Part shown: one piece after another, positions 1 through 8,095 of the stretch
Layout of the letters: each line of letters begins with the position of its first letter
Numbering within the stretch: the stretch's first letter is position 1
DNA from: Terriglobia bacterium
GTDB taxonomy: Bacteria > Acidobacteriota > Terriglobia > Terriglobales > Acidobacteriaceae
Assembly (NCBI GenBank): GCA_021324365.1
Contig: JAJPJE010000061.1
Location: 1 to 64,000, forward strand
Reading direction: 5' to 3'
Length of the DNA: 64,000 nt
Program-made: the position numbers and the translations under genes
Notes under the pieces: model-generated
Databases searched by the model: none
What the model saw: the letters and a program-made list of their open reading frames with translations, nothing else
Told to the model about the DNA's origin: nothing

Positions 1-79
1 CTCGGACGGACTTGAAGCTACAATCCCATAGTTTTGATCGGAGACCGATAAACACTTCAGGGGAAACTATGAGGAAACT

Positions 80-201
80 ATGAGGAAACTAATCACGATT
101 CTTCTGCTTTTGGTAGGGATCTGCGTTGCAGCAGATCAGCAAAAGACGCGAGTGTATTTGGAACCAATGAATGGTTTTGAGAATTATCTTGCCGCCGGAG
201 A
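80..201 (+). pseudogene. N-terminal half of a secreted protein gene split by inversion
   Basis: Reads an export signal (MRKLITILLLLVGICVAA) followed by RVYLEPMNGFENYLAA, then drifts into unrelated sequence after about position 200. The missing second half (ALQKKSVPVIIVTSKEK...) lies on the opposite strand at 653-357. Joining codon GCC at about 196-198 to GCT at 653-651 restores one frame (ENYLAA-ALQKKSVP). From memory, small exported Acidobacteria proteins have this order, but the function is unknown. The start used is the second ATG of a near-duplicated ATGAGGAAACT at 69-88. Confidence 0.6.
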
Positions 202-356
202 TGAAGCTCCGTCCTTAGCTCCCACTCGTTGCTTCGCACGAGTGCGGCACGCGCAGGAACAAAAAACCGTCCAGCTAAACCACAAGCTCTTGCCGGTGCC
301 CGGCCCTTTGCTCGTTTTGCAAAGGACCGGAACTCACGGCGCATTTTTTGGTCTGT

Positions 357-653
357 TTATTCTGTGGTTACACGGTGCTTTTCCAAATACTCTTTCAGAT
401 GTTTGGCGCACGCTTCTGCAGCGGTCTGCTGGCCATGGAGGGTATTCTTTTTGTCCACAGCGTATGCGAACACCTGTTCGTCATTGTGGACGTTCACCAC
501 GCGAATACTGGCTTGATCATCGCTGTGAATTTGTCCAAACATGATCATCTTCGCTACCCCGGCCTTTTTTTCCTCAGCGGTGCCGGTTATCACGAGGTCG
601 GCTTTCTCTTTGGACGTCACGATGATCACCGGAACGGATTTCTTCTGCAAAGC
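357..653 (-). pseudogene. C-terminal half of the inversion-split secreted protein gene
   Basis: Continuous minus-strand frame from ALQKKSVPVIIVTSKEK through LVITGTAEEKKAG, IHSDDQASIRVVNVHNDEQVFAYAV, NTLHGQQTAAEACAKHL, to a normal stop. It has no export signal or convincing start of its own; the only nearby start-like codon is TTG at 650. The composition looks like a real mixed alpha/beta domain rather than a chance frame. It is the expected continuation of the fragment at 80-201. It may still be expressed from a chance start, but it would no longer be exported. Confidence 0.6.
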
Positions 654-658
654 GCTTT

Positions 659-871
659 CGGCCAGCCTTCATTGACGCGCACAACTACAGTTTCTCCGCT
701 CGGGTAATAACGATAGCTGCTCCATTTCCACAACTCCGGGCTCGTGACCAGTCCTCGCAGCACCGGATTACGGTGCATATACCGAAGCTTCTCGATCCGC
801 TTCTTGTCAGTCCACACGTTGAAGTCGTAGAAACGGTGTTGCCAGAAATGCGCAAGGTCAGGTCCTAGCTC
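659..871 (-). pseudogene. C-terminal fragment of a REP-associated tyrosine transposase (RAYT)
   Basis: The stretch LAHFWQHRFYDFNVWT, then KRIEKLRYMHRNPVLRGLV, then WKWSSYRYYPSGE and VNEGWP is the signature C-terminal end of Y1/HUH transposases of the RAYT group (Transposase_17 family). The N-terminal two thirds, with the HUH metal site and catalytic tyrosine, are absent, so it cannot be active. Its last residues run directly into the displaced gene half at 653, so this is the outer breakpoint of the inversion. RAYTs normally act on REP palindromes; REP-like copies occur at 23588-23656 and 35584-35645. Confidence 0.7.
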
Positions 872-977
872 ACCACGCCACCCGGCAAGCATTTCTTGTC
901 TAGCTGAAAATCTACTAGTTACGACATCGCACGTGTCTCGTTTACTTTTCGTCTGAAATTCTCTCAGGAGATCAACC

Positions 978-1471
978 TTGAAAAATACGATAGCAGCCGC
1001 GTGCTTCCTATTGCTGGGATTCATGACCTTTCAACCGGCAGCGGATTCGCAGGACACTCCAAAGAGTAACGTGACCGCCGAGCAGGTAAACGACCAGTAC
1101 ATTCTGCTCAGGCGGCCGGACATTCGCTCAAAGCGCAAGCAACTCGTGGCAGTGAACTTGCTGATACTAAGGCAACCAAGTTCTGGCCCTTGTACGACAT
1201 GTAACCAAGGCTCAAAAATCTACGATGTCGTTATGCTTTGACCAAAGAGTACGCACAGAACCATACCAATCTGACTGATGCGCAAGCAGACAGCCTGATG
1301 AAGCGTTGAATTGCTACGCAGCAATCGAATCGCGACTCGACTGAAATGGATTCCGGAGTTTGAAAAAGTCATTTCCGCGAAAAGACAACGACATTTTTCC
1401 AGATAGACAACTGAACGGCAATGCTGGTCGATCTGCAGGTAACTTCACAGATCCCGCTGGTCGAGCAGTAA
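978..1471 (+). pseudogene. Decayed secreted-protein gene with several frameshifts
   Basis: Starts at TTG 978 after AGGAG at 966-970 and encodes a signal peptide (KNTIAAACFLLLGFMTF) then VTAEQVNDQYILLRRPDIRSKRKQ. The reading then jumps frame: ADTKATKFWPLYDM stops at 1203, LTKEYAQNHTNLTDAQADSLMKR stops at 1309, RLKWIPEFEKVISAK follows in another frame, and the end reads LVDLQVTSQIPLVEQ before TAA 1471. All pieces are collinear, so this is one small exported protein (about 155 residues, function unknown) with at least three indels. As I recall, the family is common in Acidobacteria. Confidence 0.65.
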
Positions 1472-1506
1472 AGGCCGTCGCTTAATCCGCCGGAGAGACG
1501 TTGGTG

Positions 1507-1770
1507 CTACAAATCCTGTTCAGTTACGTTGAGCTGAGCGTCCTTTGACAAATAGCTCTTGCGGCGGAACCAGTCTTCCATTGCCAATCGAAGCTTTTCG
1601 AGTGGCACATTTCGGCCGATTTCCATCTCGCCGTCAGCGATGGGAAGAGTGTCGTCGAAGATGGAGTCGTTGGTGAAATTTCGCATGGAGAAGCTATCGA
1701 GCCACTTCAATGGACAAGGATGCTTCTCGATACCTTCCGTAAATTCGACGCGGATTTTGCGGGCGAACAC
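1507..1770 (-). CDS. Hypothetical protein, possibly a remnant
   Basis: An 87-residue frame from GTG 1770 with charged composition and no transmembrane segment. I recognise no domain. It includes KIRVEFTEGIEKHPCPLKWLDSFSMRNF and GEMEIGRNVPLEKLRLAMEDWFRRK. It sits next to decayed genes and may be the end of a larger lost gene or an unrecognised small protein. No clear ribosome binding site precedes the GTG. Confidence 0.35.
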   Translation of the reverse strand: MFARKIRVEFTEGIEKHPCPLKWLDSFSMRNFTNDSIFDDTLPIADGEMEIGRNVPLEKLRLAMEDWFRRKSYLSKDAQLNVTEQDL

Positions 1771-1822
1771 GAAACCATTTCATCACAAATGACACGGAGG
1801 ACGCAGAAGAATTAAGGGACGG

Positions 1823-2185
1823 CTATCGTGCCGCGGCCAGCGCTTGCTGGTGCTCGTGCTCCACGGCGTCGAGGTGATCGAGCGCTTCTTTGACAGTGAG
1901 CGAATACATCTCGCGACCGCCATCTTCGCCTGATTCGATGGCCCACTTCAGGTAGTGACCGGCAATCTCAACGGCTAAAGGATCGCTGATCACTTTGCCT
2001 GTACGCTTGTTGTATTCAACCCAGGCAGGGTGGGGCAGCGCAATCCAGACCGGTCGGCCGTTGGCGAGAAACTTGATGTCAACCGCGTCGGCATGACGAG
2101 TGGCAATGGCGACGATGAGCGCCTGGTAAATGCAGTGGACCTCTTCTCCGGTCCAGCGGTCGTGAACGCGAAAGTCTCCGTACAT
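1823..2185 (-). CDS. Conserved hypothetical protein
   Basis: Encodes about 120 residues starting MYGDFRVHDRWTGEEVHCIYQALIVAIATRHADAVDIKF and ending in a charged helix (KEALDHLDAVEHEHQQALAA). No signal peptide or membrane segment, so a cytosolic protein. I placed the start at ATG 2185; the frame stays open to a TTG at 2227, which would add 14 residues. The protein-like composition and its position divergent from pgeF support a real gene. No known domain recognised. Confidence 0.6.
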   Translation of the reverse strand: MYGDFRVHDRWTGEEVHCIYQALIVAIATRHADAVDIKFLANGRPVWIALPHPAWVEYNKRTGKVISDPLAVEIAGHYLKWAIESGEDGGREMYSLTVKEALDHLDAVEHEHQQALAAAR

Positions 2186-2244
2186 AAGAGAATTAAGACT
2201 ATAACGGAGAGCGAGCAGATCACGCAAACGATTGCATGATCGCC

Positions 2245-2336
2245 GATTCAGAGTTTGTGCGATTGAGTCATTGAAGAAGCGACCGGGCTTTCTAGTGCCA
2301 CAATGACTCGATGGCTGAGTGACTCAATTCTGAATC
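2245..2336. repeat. Imperfect inverted-repeat element upstream of pgeF
   Basis: Outer arms GATTCAGA (2245-2252) and TCTGAATC (2329-2336) are exact inverses. Inner arms GAGTCATTG (2265-2273) and CAATGACTC (2301-2309) are exact inverses too. A further TGACTCAAT at 2320-2328 is the inverse of ATTGAGTCA at 2262-2270. The 92-bp element fills most of the gap between the divergent genes and could fold into a long hairpin. It may be a small MITE-like repeat or a two-sided operator. Confidence 0.5.
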
Positions 2337-2364
2337 AGGAAGGCAGCTTGCTAGAATCAAAGTT

Positions 2365-3270
2365 ATGGGTCGCGTCGCCGTCAAAACCAGATCCAACCGC
2401 AGGAAAACGGCTGCCGATGGCCTCACGGTTTTGAAAGCAGCGTCACTCACTGAACTGGAATGGGTGATACACGGGTTCAGCACGCGCACGGGCGGAGTTT
2501 CCAAAGCCTATGGCGGAAACAGCCTCAATCTCGGCGTAACCGAGCAGGACACAGCCGAGGCAGTTGAGCGCAATCGAGAAATCTTCTTAAAACGACTGGG
2601 CGCCGCAAATGGGCGTAAGCTGTGGCCGACCGCACCTATGCACCAGATTCACTCGGCTGTCATCCACCGCGTCGACGCTGTTGCGGAAAAGACCTTGCAG
2701 GGAGACGGACTGATTACCAATGTTTCCGGACTTCTACTGACAGTTCGCACCGCGGATTGCGTTCCAGTTCTGCTAGCGGATGGGAAGAAACGTGTCATCG
2801 GCGCATTCCACGCCGGCTGGCGAGGAACGCTGGCGCGAATCGTGGAGAAAGGCGTGGGCGAAATGCGGCGACAGTTTGGCAGCGACCCAGGGGATATGGT
2901 CGCAGCGATTGGGCCTTGCATTCACGCGTGCTGTTACGAGGTCAGCGACGATTTCCGCGAGAAATTCCGCACGCAGTTTGCATATGCGGACGATCTCTTC
3001 GAGGAGGTCTTCGATTCCAACTCCTTGCATTTGAAGTATCCGCTGCTCTTCCTGAATCAGAGGGCTCCGGGGCATGGGGACGCCGCCAGCAAATTGCACC
3101 TGAATCTGGTGGAAGCAAATCGTCGCCAGTTGCTGGACAGTGGCCTGGCGGAGAAGAACATTTGGATGTCGGAGCTTTGCACCTCGTGCCGAACTGATGT
3201 GCTCTTCTCGCATCGTGCAGAGTTCGGACAGACCGGGCGGATGCTGGCAGCGATCGGAATCAGAGGGTAA
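2365..3270 (+). CDS. pgeF: Peptidoglycan editing factor / YfiH-type purine nucleoside phosphorylase
   Basis: A 301-residue cytosolic protein of the DUF152/YfiH family (older label: multicopper polyphenol oxidase). Family members hydrolyse wrongly built UDP-MurNAc-L-serine or act on adenosine/inosine; which applies here cannot be seen. The metal-site residues are visible: His96 in MHQIHS, Cys132 in TADCVPV and His149 in FHAGWRG. IGPCIHACCYEV and ELCTSCRTDVLFSHRAEFGQTGRMLAAIG complete the pattern. The N-terminus is about 25 basic residues longer than usual; ATG 2365 lacks a good ribosome site, so a later start is possible. Stands alone, divergent from the gene at 1823-2185. Confidence 0.88.
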   Translation: MGRVAVKTRSNRRKTAADGLTVLKAASLTELEWVIHGFSTRTGGVSKAYGGNSLNLGVTEQDTAEAVERNREIFLKRLGAANGRKLWPTAPMHQIHSAVIHRVDAVAEKTLQGDGLITNVSGLLLTVRTADCVPVLLADGKKRVIGAFHAGWRGTLARIVEKGVGEMRRQFGSDPGDMVAAIGPCIHACCYEVSDDFREKFRTQFAYADDLFEEVFDSNSLHLKYPLLFLNQRAPGHGDAASKLHLNLVEANRRQLLDSGLAEKNIWMSELCTSCRTDVLFSHRAEFGQTGRMLAAIGIRG

Positions 3271-3286
3271 TAGCAAAATCAGTTCG

Positions 3287-3307
3287 CAGGCCAGGCACGC
3301 TGGCCTG
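3287..3307. terminator. Hairpin between convergent pgeF and HU gene
   Basis: CAGGCCAG-GCACG-CTGGCCTG is a perfect 8-bp stem with a 5-base loop, followed on the plus strand by AAAA. It lies 17 bp past the pgeF stop and 26 bp past the stop of the facing HU gene, so it can serve both. Confidence 0.65.
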
Positions 3308-3332
3308 AAAACCGCAAACCGATCTCTACAAA

Positions 3333-3662
3333 TCAGGCTGGAGACGTGCCGCTCGCAGGAGGAGCGGAAGCGGAGCCCTCCGAAGCGACAGAGTTTACGA
3401 CGTCCTTTAACTCCTTGCTGGGCTTGAAGAAAGGGATTTTCTTGGCGGGAACGTCGACGCGATCGCCGGTTTTTGGATTGCGCCCGACGCGCGGCTTGCG
3501 CTGGCGAGTGCGGAAACTGCCGAAGCCGCGGATCTCGATTTTGTCTCCCGTGCGCAACGAGCGAACGATGCTGTCGAAAATGGTTTCGACAATAATTTCG
3601 CTGTCCTTGCGCGTCAGCTCTGCGAGCCGGGAAACTTCTTCAATCAAATCCGCCTTGGTCAT
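3333..3662 (-). CDS. HU/IHF family DNA-binding protein
   Basis: A 109-residue histone-like protein that bends and compacts DNA as a dimer. MTKADLIEEVSRLAELTRKDSEIIVETIFDSI forms the helical dimer body. KIEIRGFGSFRTRQRKPRVGRNPKTGDRVDVPAKKIPFFKPSKELKD is the beta-arm region with the diagnostic GRNPKTG turn. The last about 15 residues (SASAPPASGTSPA) are an Ala/Pro/Ser tail not found in short HU. Closest in style to IHF-beta-like proteins; I cannot decide between HU and IHF. Monocistronic; convergent with pgeF. Confidence 0.92.
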   Translation of the reverse strand: MTKADLIEEVSRLAELTRKDSEIIVETIFDSIVRSLRTGDKIEIRGFGSFRTRQRKPRVGRNPKTGDRVDVPAKKIPFFKPSKELKDVVNSVASEGSASAPPASGTSPA

Positions 3663-3852
3663 AACGCCTCGCTAGTAGATCGTCCGTCCACGGCGAACGA
3701 CCTAAGTCTCAAGTTTGCAAGTATTTATACAGCATAGCAGTGCTGCTGGACAAATACATTCTTGCTGTGCCCAAGGATCTGCCGCGGAAAATGACCAATT
3801 GGGGCGCAGATTGAAGCTGCACATGGCAGGAGTTTTTGTGACGTAGCAGGCA

Positions 3853-4788
3853 CTAGGCAGCTTGTGTCTCCTCTCCCGGGGCGGCGTGCCTGTTCGTTTG
3901 AGAAGCGACTGAAGGTCCTTGGCGGCATCAACGGTAACAGACATGGTGCTGCTGCCAATCTGGATGTCGCCCTGTTGTTGAAGACGCTCGAAAACTCTCC
4001 AATAAATGAACGAACTAGCCTTCCGTCTTTGCTTCGGATCGACCACGTAGCGCATGGTGAGGTCGAGATAGTTAGAGGTAACCTTCATGTAGACTTGGGG
4101 CTTCAAATCGGTCTCCGGCGCACCAGGAAATAGTGCCGCATGCGTTCAAGCTGCTGTTGAGCCCCTTCGAGAAACTCCTGAGTGTGTTGGCCGCCGACAC
4201 CGGACAGAATCTCGGTCGCGGCCTTCAGATTGCTCTCGTAAGTGATGGGAAGTTTCACCTCGTCCCAGATGTAATCGAAATCGCGGGTATAGTTCATCAC
4301 CGCAACGCCGAAGATGGTGGCGTTGGCAAATTGAATCATGCGGCCGCTGTACTGATCGCCGCCGATCCAGTTTCCAATCTCCATCATTTGTGTATAGAAA
4401 AAACCGACGCTGATTACGTCGCCAGACATTTCGCTAATCTGGATTCGGTCGCCGACGGTGTAGATTCGTCCAGCGAAAATCGCAATCCGCCCCGCAACGG
4501 AAAGCAATGGTTCGCGCAGAGCGACAGCAAGTCCGGCGCCAATCAGTCCAAGAAAGGTGCCTGTATGCTGAAGTTTGCGCGCCCAGAGGATGACACCGTA
4601 ATCACAAAGCCAACGAGGACGAACGTGTTCAGCGCCTGCCGCAGCCGGAACCGGTTCTGGTCACTCGTATGCAGCGCGTCAATGCTCTTGCCGCCGAGAG
4701 TGACGGAGAGCCAGGCAGCTACGAACGCAAAAATCGTTCCCAGGATTGCGATGTGGTACTGCGAGGTCCACAGCCACGAAATGTGCAT
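3853..4788 (-). pseudogene. mscS: Broken small-conductance mechanosensitive channel (MscS family)
   Basis: Three collinear pieces of an MscS channel lie in different frames. Residues from ATG 4788 give two membrane segments (YHIAILGTIFAFVAAWLSVTL; ALNTFVLVGFVIT). About 4590 the frame slips to WARKLQHTGTFLGLIGAGLAVALREPLLSVAGR, the pore helix, and then the beta domain (YTVGDRIQISEMSGDVISVGFF, NATIFGVAVMNYTRDFDYIWDEVKLPI). About 4115 it slips again to PETDLKPQVYMKVTSNYLDLTMRY. A third slip near the end probably restores a stop at 3853-3855. At least two single-base indels inactivate the gene unless they are assembly errors. Confidence 0.8.
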
Positions 4789-4874
4789 CCTTCTAGAATG
4801 TGCACGCGTACGGAGGGGTTGAGGCTTGCAGAACGACTACAGGAGCGAAGCTGCTGCTGGTGTGAGAAGCTGAC

Positions 4875-5198
4875 TCAGGGTTCCGCCAGAAATTCGTAGC
4901 GTTCGATGACCGCGGCGATGCCAACACGTCCCGGAGATTGCGGCTCTACACGCACCACGCGTCCTTTGCAATGCACTTTGATGCTTTCCGTCAGAGTGAT
5001 TTCGGGCGGCAAAGTGAGGGTAAATTCAATGGGGGTGCCTTCCGCAAGAGGACTGTCGACATAGAACGAGATGCCTCGCGCACTCACGTCGCGCGTTTGC
5101 GCTTCTTTTTCGCCGCCATCGGGAAACTTCACGGTGAGTGGAAGCCGCAAGGCGAACCGCCGCGTTGCCCGCTGTTCCTGCTGAGGCTCGATACCCAT
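4875..5198 (-). CDS. PilZ domain protein
   Basis: A 107-residue single-domain protein. The RATRRFALRLPLTV segment carries the basic RxxxR-type motif and DVSARGISF the (D/N)xSxxG motif that together bind cyclic di-GMP in PilZ domains, followed by a beta barrel (GTPIEFTLTLPPEI, CKGRVVRVEP, GRVGIAAVIERYEF). A likely cytosolic c-di-GMP receptor acting through an unknown partner. Stands alone between the broken mscS and trpG. Confidence 0.85.
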   Translation of the reverse strand: MGIEPQQEQRATRRFALRLPLTVKFPDGGEKEAQTRDVSARGISFYVDSPLAEGTPIEFTLTLPPEITLTESIKVHCKGRVVRVEPQSPGRVGIAAVIERYEFLAEP

Positions 5199-5368
5199 TT
5201 GATCTCCGTCGGAAGAGCCACTTAGGATTGCGCGAACATGACAGTGCTGTCAACAGGTTAACTGCGCAAAGGTAAAACGGAGCCTTATCGTAACTTATTG
5301 GTTAACAGAGGCAGACCGCGGTCTGCGCGTGCAGTGGAGATGGTTGGGAGTGCGGGACTGGCAAGCGG

Positions 5369-5944
5369 CTAAAGCGAAAGAAAGTTCTTCAGCATCTTGC
5401 GACCTTCGTTTGTGAGGACGCTTTCGGGATGAAACTGTACACCCTCCACGGGCTCGCTCTTGTGGCGCAGTCCCATGATGACGCGTGTTCCATCGGCATC
5501 ATGCGTCCAAGCGCTGACTTCGAGCTGTTTGGGCAGCGTCTTCTCGGCCACAATCAGAGAATGATATCGAGTGGCCCACATCGGCGAGCGGACGTCCCGA
5601 AATATCGTACGACCATCATGTTCGACCTTGCTCACCTTGCCATGCATCAAGGTTCTCGCACGTACTACGTCTCCGCCGAACGCCGCTCCGAGCGCCTGGT
5701 GTCCGAGACACACGCCGAGAACCGGAACCTTACCGGTGAAATGTTTGATCAGGTCGATGCTGATACCGGCGTCCTGCGGCGTGCATGGTCCGGGGGACAC
5801 GAGAATTCGTTCCGGATGCATGTCCTCGAGTTCCTTGACGGTGATCTGGTCATTGCGGCGGACGACCACCTCCTGACCCAATTCGCCGAGATATTGGACC
5901 AGGTTGTAGGTAAATGAATCGTAGTTGTCTAAAACAAAAATCAT
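5369..5944 (-). CDS. trpG: Anthranilate synthase glutamine amidotransferase subunit
   Basis: Supplies ammonia from glutamine to TrpE for anthranilate formation, the first step of tryptophan synthesis. A class I amidotransferase: [23 protein letters not shown] at the start, the [10 protein letters not shown] oxyanion loop, nucleophile Cys in VLGVCLGHQ, and the His-Glu pair in [11 protein letters not shown]. From ATG 5944 the length is 191 residues, matching TrpG/PabA; a frame extension to 5980 adds 12 unlikely residues. Such proteins may serve both folate and tryptophan pathways. Follows trpE on the same strand, with a broken gene in between. Confidence 0.93.
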   Translation of the reverse strand: MIFVLDNYDSFTYNLVQYLGELGQEVVVRRNDQITVKELEDMHPERILVSPGPCTPQDAGISIDLIKHFTGKVPVLGVCLGHQALGAAFGGDVVRARTLMHGKVSKVEHDGRTIFRDVRSPMWATRYHSLIVAEKTLPKQLEVSAWTHDADGTRVIMGLRHKSEPVEGVQFHPESVLTNEGRKMLKNFLSL

Positions 5945-5980
5945 AGAACCCGTTTCACGTTTCAACGAATTGGAGTGCAT

Positions 5981-6351
5981 TCAGCGTCCAGCATTATTTT
6001 TCGACATCGAGCCTAGTAGTCCATTTAGCATCGAACCGACCGCGGCGCACTGCTGAGAAATGCTCCCTGGAGTTGCGAGGTCCAGATAACTGAGACGACT
6101 TGCCAGAACCAACTGTGTTTCCAATTTGAGCAACGAACCTCGCGTATTTCCCATATTGTCTAAATGCGCCTTTGCTGGTTCTGCCCTGCCCCTCAGCAAT
6201 GTTGCTCGGGATCGAAACCGCCGCGCGACGAAGTTGGCTGGTAAGCCCCATAAATCTCCTCGCGGGGAAAGCCTTCAGTTAAGCGATAGATAGTTTCTGC
6301 CAGATCCATGGTGTTCTGCCATACTCGGAGGTCTTTGTAACTGCTCGACAT
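5981..6351 (-). pseudogene. Broken four-helix-bundle protein (23S rRNA IVP / S23 family) inside the trp operon
   Basis: From ATG 6351 the frame reads [35 protein letters not shown], slips at a GGGG run near 6246, continues [31 protein letters not shown], slips again near 6150, and ends [21 protein letters not shown]... to a stop at 5981. These are the hallmarks of the S23/four-helix-bundle family ([25 protein letters not shown]). Two frameshifts inactivate it. Members occur as intervening-sequence genes in 23S rRNA or free in chromosomes; here it sits between trpE and trpG. Confidence 0.82.
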
Positions 6352-6474
6352 AGATGGTTTCTAGTGATGCCACCGTGGATTTCACCCCCCACGACACTGA
6401 TGTTACCTTTCGGCGCAAACATTTCTAAAGATTTTGCGTTCTTCGTGAAACGCGAAACAGGAAACGGAAACGGC

Positions 6475-7950
6475 TTACAACCCGCTGCGTGCTGCTTCCA
6501 CGGCCCTGAGCACTGCACCCGCCTTGTTCTGGCATTCTTCATACTCTTTTTCGGGATCCGAGTCGGCGACGATACCGGCGCCCGCCTGCAGATAGGCTTT
6601 CTTGCCGTCCATCAATAACGTCCGTATTGCGATACAGGAGTCGATATTGCCGGCGAAATCTGCGTAAAAAATCGAGCCGCCATACGTGCCGCGACGCAGT
6701 GGTTCCAATTCTTCGATGATTTCCATGGCGCGTACCTTAGGGGCGCCGGTCAATGTGCCCGCCGGGAAGCAGGCGGCGAATGCGTCCAATGCGTCGAGGT
6801 CTTCTCTTAGCTCTCCTTCGATGGCGGAAACGATGTGCATTACGTGCGAATAGCGCTCAACGAACATCAGGTCGCGAACTTTCACGCTACCGTATTCGCT
6901 CACGCGACCCACGTCATTACGTCCGAGATCCACCAGCATTACGTGCTCTGCGAGTTCTTTTTCGTCGGCGCGCAATTCCTGCTCGATCTGCCGATCTTCG
7001 ACTTCGTCGCGGCCGCGCGGACGCGTGCCGGCAATAGGGCGATATTCGATCTTCCGCCCTGTAACGCGAACCAGCATCTCGGGAGACGAGCCCAGTACCT
7101 TGTTTTTCCCGAAACTCAAAAAATACATGTAAGGCGAAGGATTCACTGTGCGCAGTGCGCGGTAGATGGTGAATGGGTTCGCCTTGGGCTCGAAGTCCAT
7201 GCGTTGCGAGAGGACGACCTGGAAGATATCTCCGGCTGCGATATATTCCTTCCCGTCTCGCACAGCTTTCATGTACTGCTTCCTGCTGATATGCGTCTTG
7301 ATCTTCAGTTTGCCATCGTGGCGTTTGGCCTTCATCTGTAAAGGTTTCAGGCCCGACTTCAGGAGCCTTTCGATCCTCTCGATGTCCCGAACGGCGCGAG
7401 CGTAGGCTTGTTTTGGCTTCTCGCGCGAGACATCCGCGGAGGCGATGATGTGGATCTGGTGGCGCACGTGATCAAAGGCAAGTACGCGGTCGAAGAACAT
7501 CAGAGCGCAGTCGGGAACGTTCAGGTCGTCCTTGGCGGTTTCAGGCAGGCGCTCAAACTGGCGCACCATATCATAGGCAAAAAAGCCGACCGCGCCAGCC
7601 GTAAAGGGTGGAAGTCCGGCAATGTGTGCGGGTTTGTGCTCACCCAGCAGTTCACGAATGATCGAGATCGGTTCGGATTGGCGCCGTTCTGTTTTCTTAC
7701 CGCGGATGATTTCAACTGTGCCGCCGCGCGCAATAATCCGTAAATATGGCCGCGCACCCAGGAAGGTGTAGCGTCCTATCTTCTCGCCACCTTCCACTGA
7801 TTCGAGCAGGAAAGAATAGGGCTCGTCGGCGGCGAACATCAAGAAGGCAGACACGGGTGTAAGCAGATCGGCGCTGATCGACTTGGAAATGGGGACAAGT
7901 GTGGCAGTGCGCGCCAGGCGCTCGAATTCCTTGAAATCTGGGAGGAGCAT
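6475..7950 (-). CDS. trpE: Anthranilate synthase component I
   Basis: Converts chorismate and ammonia to anthranilate in tryptophan synthesis. The N-terminal domain includes SFLLESVEGGEKIGRYTFLG, the LLES motif being the tryptophan feedback site. The chorismate-binding domain carries AGDIFQVVLSQR, LGSSPEMLVRV, PIAGTRPRG, DLGRNDVGRV, FPAGTLTGAPKVRAMEII and QAGAGIVADSDPEKEYEEC. I chose ATG 7950 (MLLPDFKEFERLA, 491 residues) as TrpE proteins begin near LP-F-EF; a TTG at 7995 would add 15 residues. First gene of trpE-trpG; no attenuator leader peptide was seen upstream. Confidence 0.95.
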   Translation of the reverse strand: MLLPDFKEFERLARTATLVPISKSISADLLTPVSAFLMFAADEPYSFLLESVEGGEKIGRYTFLGARPYLRIIARGGTVEIIRGKKTERRQSEPISIIRELLGEHKPAHIAGLPPFTAGAVGFFAYDMVRQFERLPETAKDDLNVPDCALMFFDRVLAFDHVRHQIHIIASADVSREKPKQAYARAVRDIERIERLLKSGLKPLQMKAKRHDGKLKIKTHISRKQYMKAVRDGKEYIAAGDIFQVVLSQRMDFEPKANPFTIYRALRTVNPSPYMYFLSFGKNKVLGSSPEMLVRVTGRKIEYRPIAGTRPRGRDEVEDRQIEQELRADEKELAEHVMLVDLGRNDVGRVSEYGSVKVRDLMFVERYSHVMHIVSAIEGELREDLDALDAFAACFPAGTLTGAPKVRAMEIIEELEPLRRGTYGGSIFYADFAGNIDSCIAIRTLLMDGKKAYLQAGAGIVADSDPEKEYEECQNKAGAVLRAVEAARSGL

Positions 7951-8035
7951 GGAGAGTTCCGCAAAATACTGATTATAGCTGCCCAGTGCGTTCAAGGACT
8001 GTACCTGACTTCCCTTCTACGCTCGAAGCGCCTGT

Positions 8036-8078
8036 TGCCGAATAATTTCGAGTTTTGCCGAATCGGCATTCTGCCGAA
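8036..8078. promoter_or_regulatory. TGCCGAA repeats in the divergent trpE/8096 promoter region
   Basis: TGCCGAA occurs at 8036, 8056 and 8072. The middle copy forms the near-palindrome TGCCGAATCGGCA (8056-8068). They lie in the roughly 145-bp gap between trpE and the membrane protein gene, where both promoters must be. A regulator site is possible, but its owner is unknown. Confidence 0.35.
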
Positions 8079-8095
8079 CTACAATTCGCACGAGC

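Noticed and set aside
203-356. Possible mobile-element arm with CGCACGAGTGCG palindrome inside the inverted segment
   Set aside because: GC-rich dyads are present, but no second copy was seen in this window and no clear element borders could be set.
2365-3270. Laccase / multicopper oxidase label for the pgeF-type gene
   Set aside because: The old family name is misleading; motifs are those of the zinc-binding YfiH/PgeF family, without multicopper oxidase copper motifs.
7951-8095. Tryptophan attenuator leader peptide
   Set aside because: No short frame with consecutive Trp codons followed by a terminator hairpin was found upstream of trpE.
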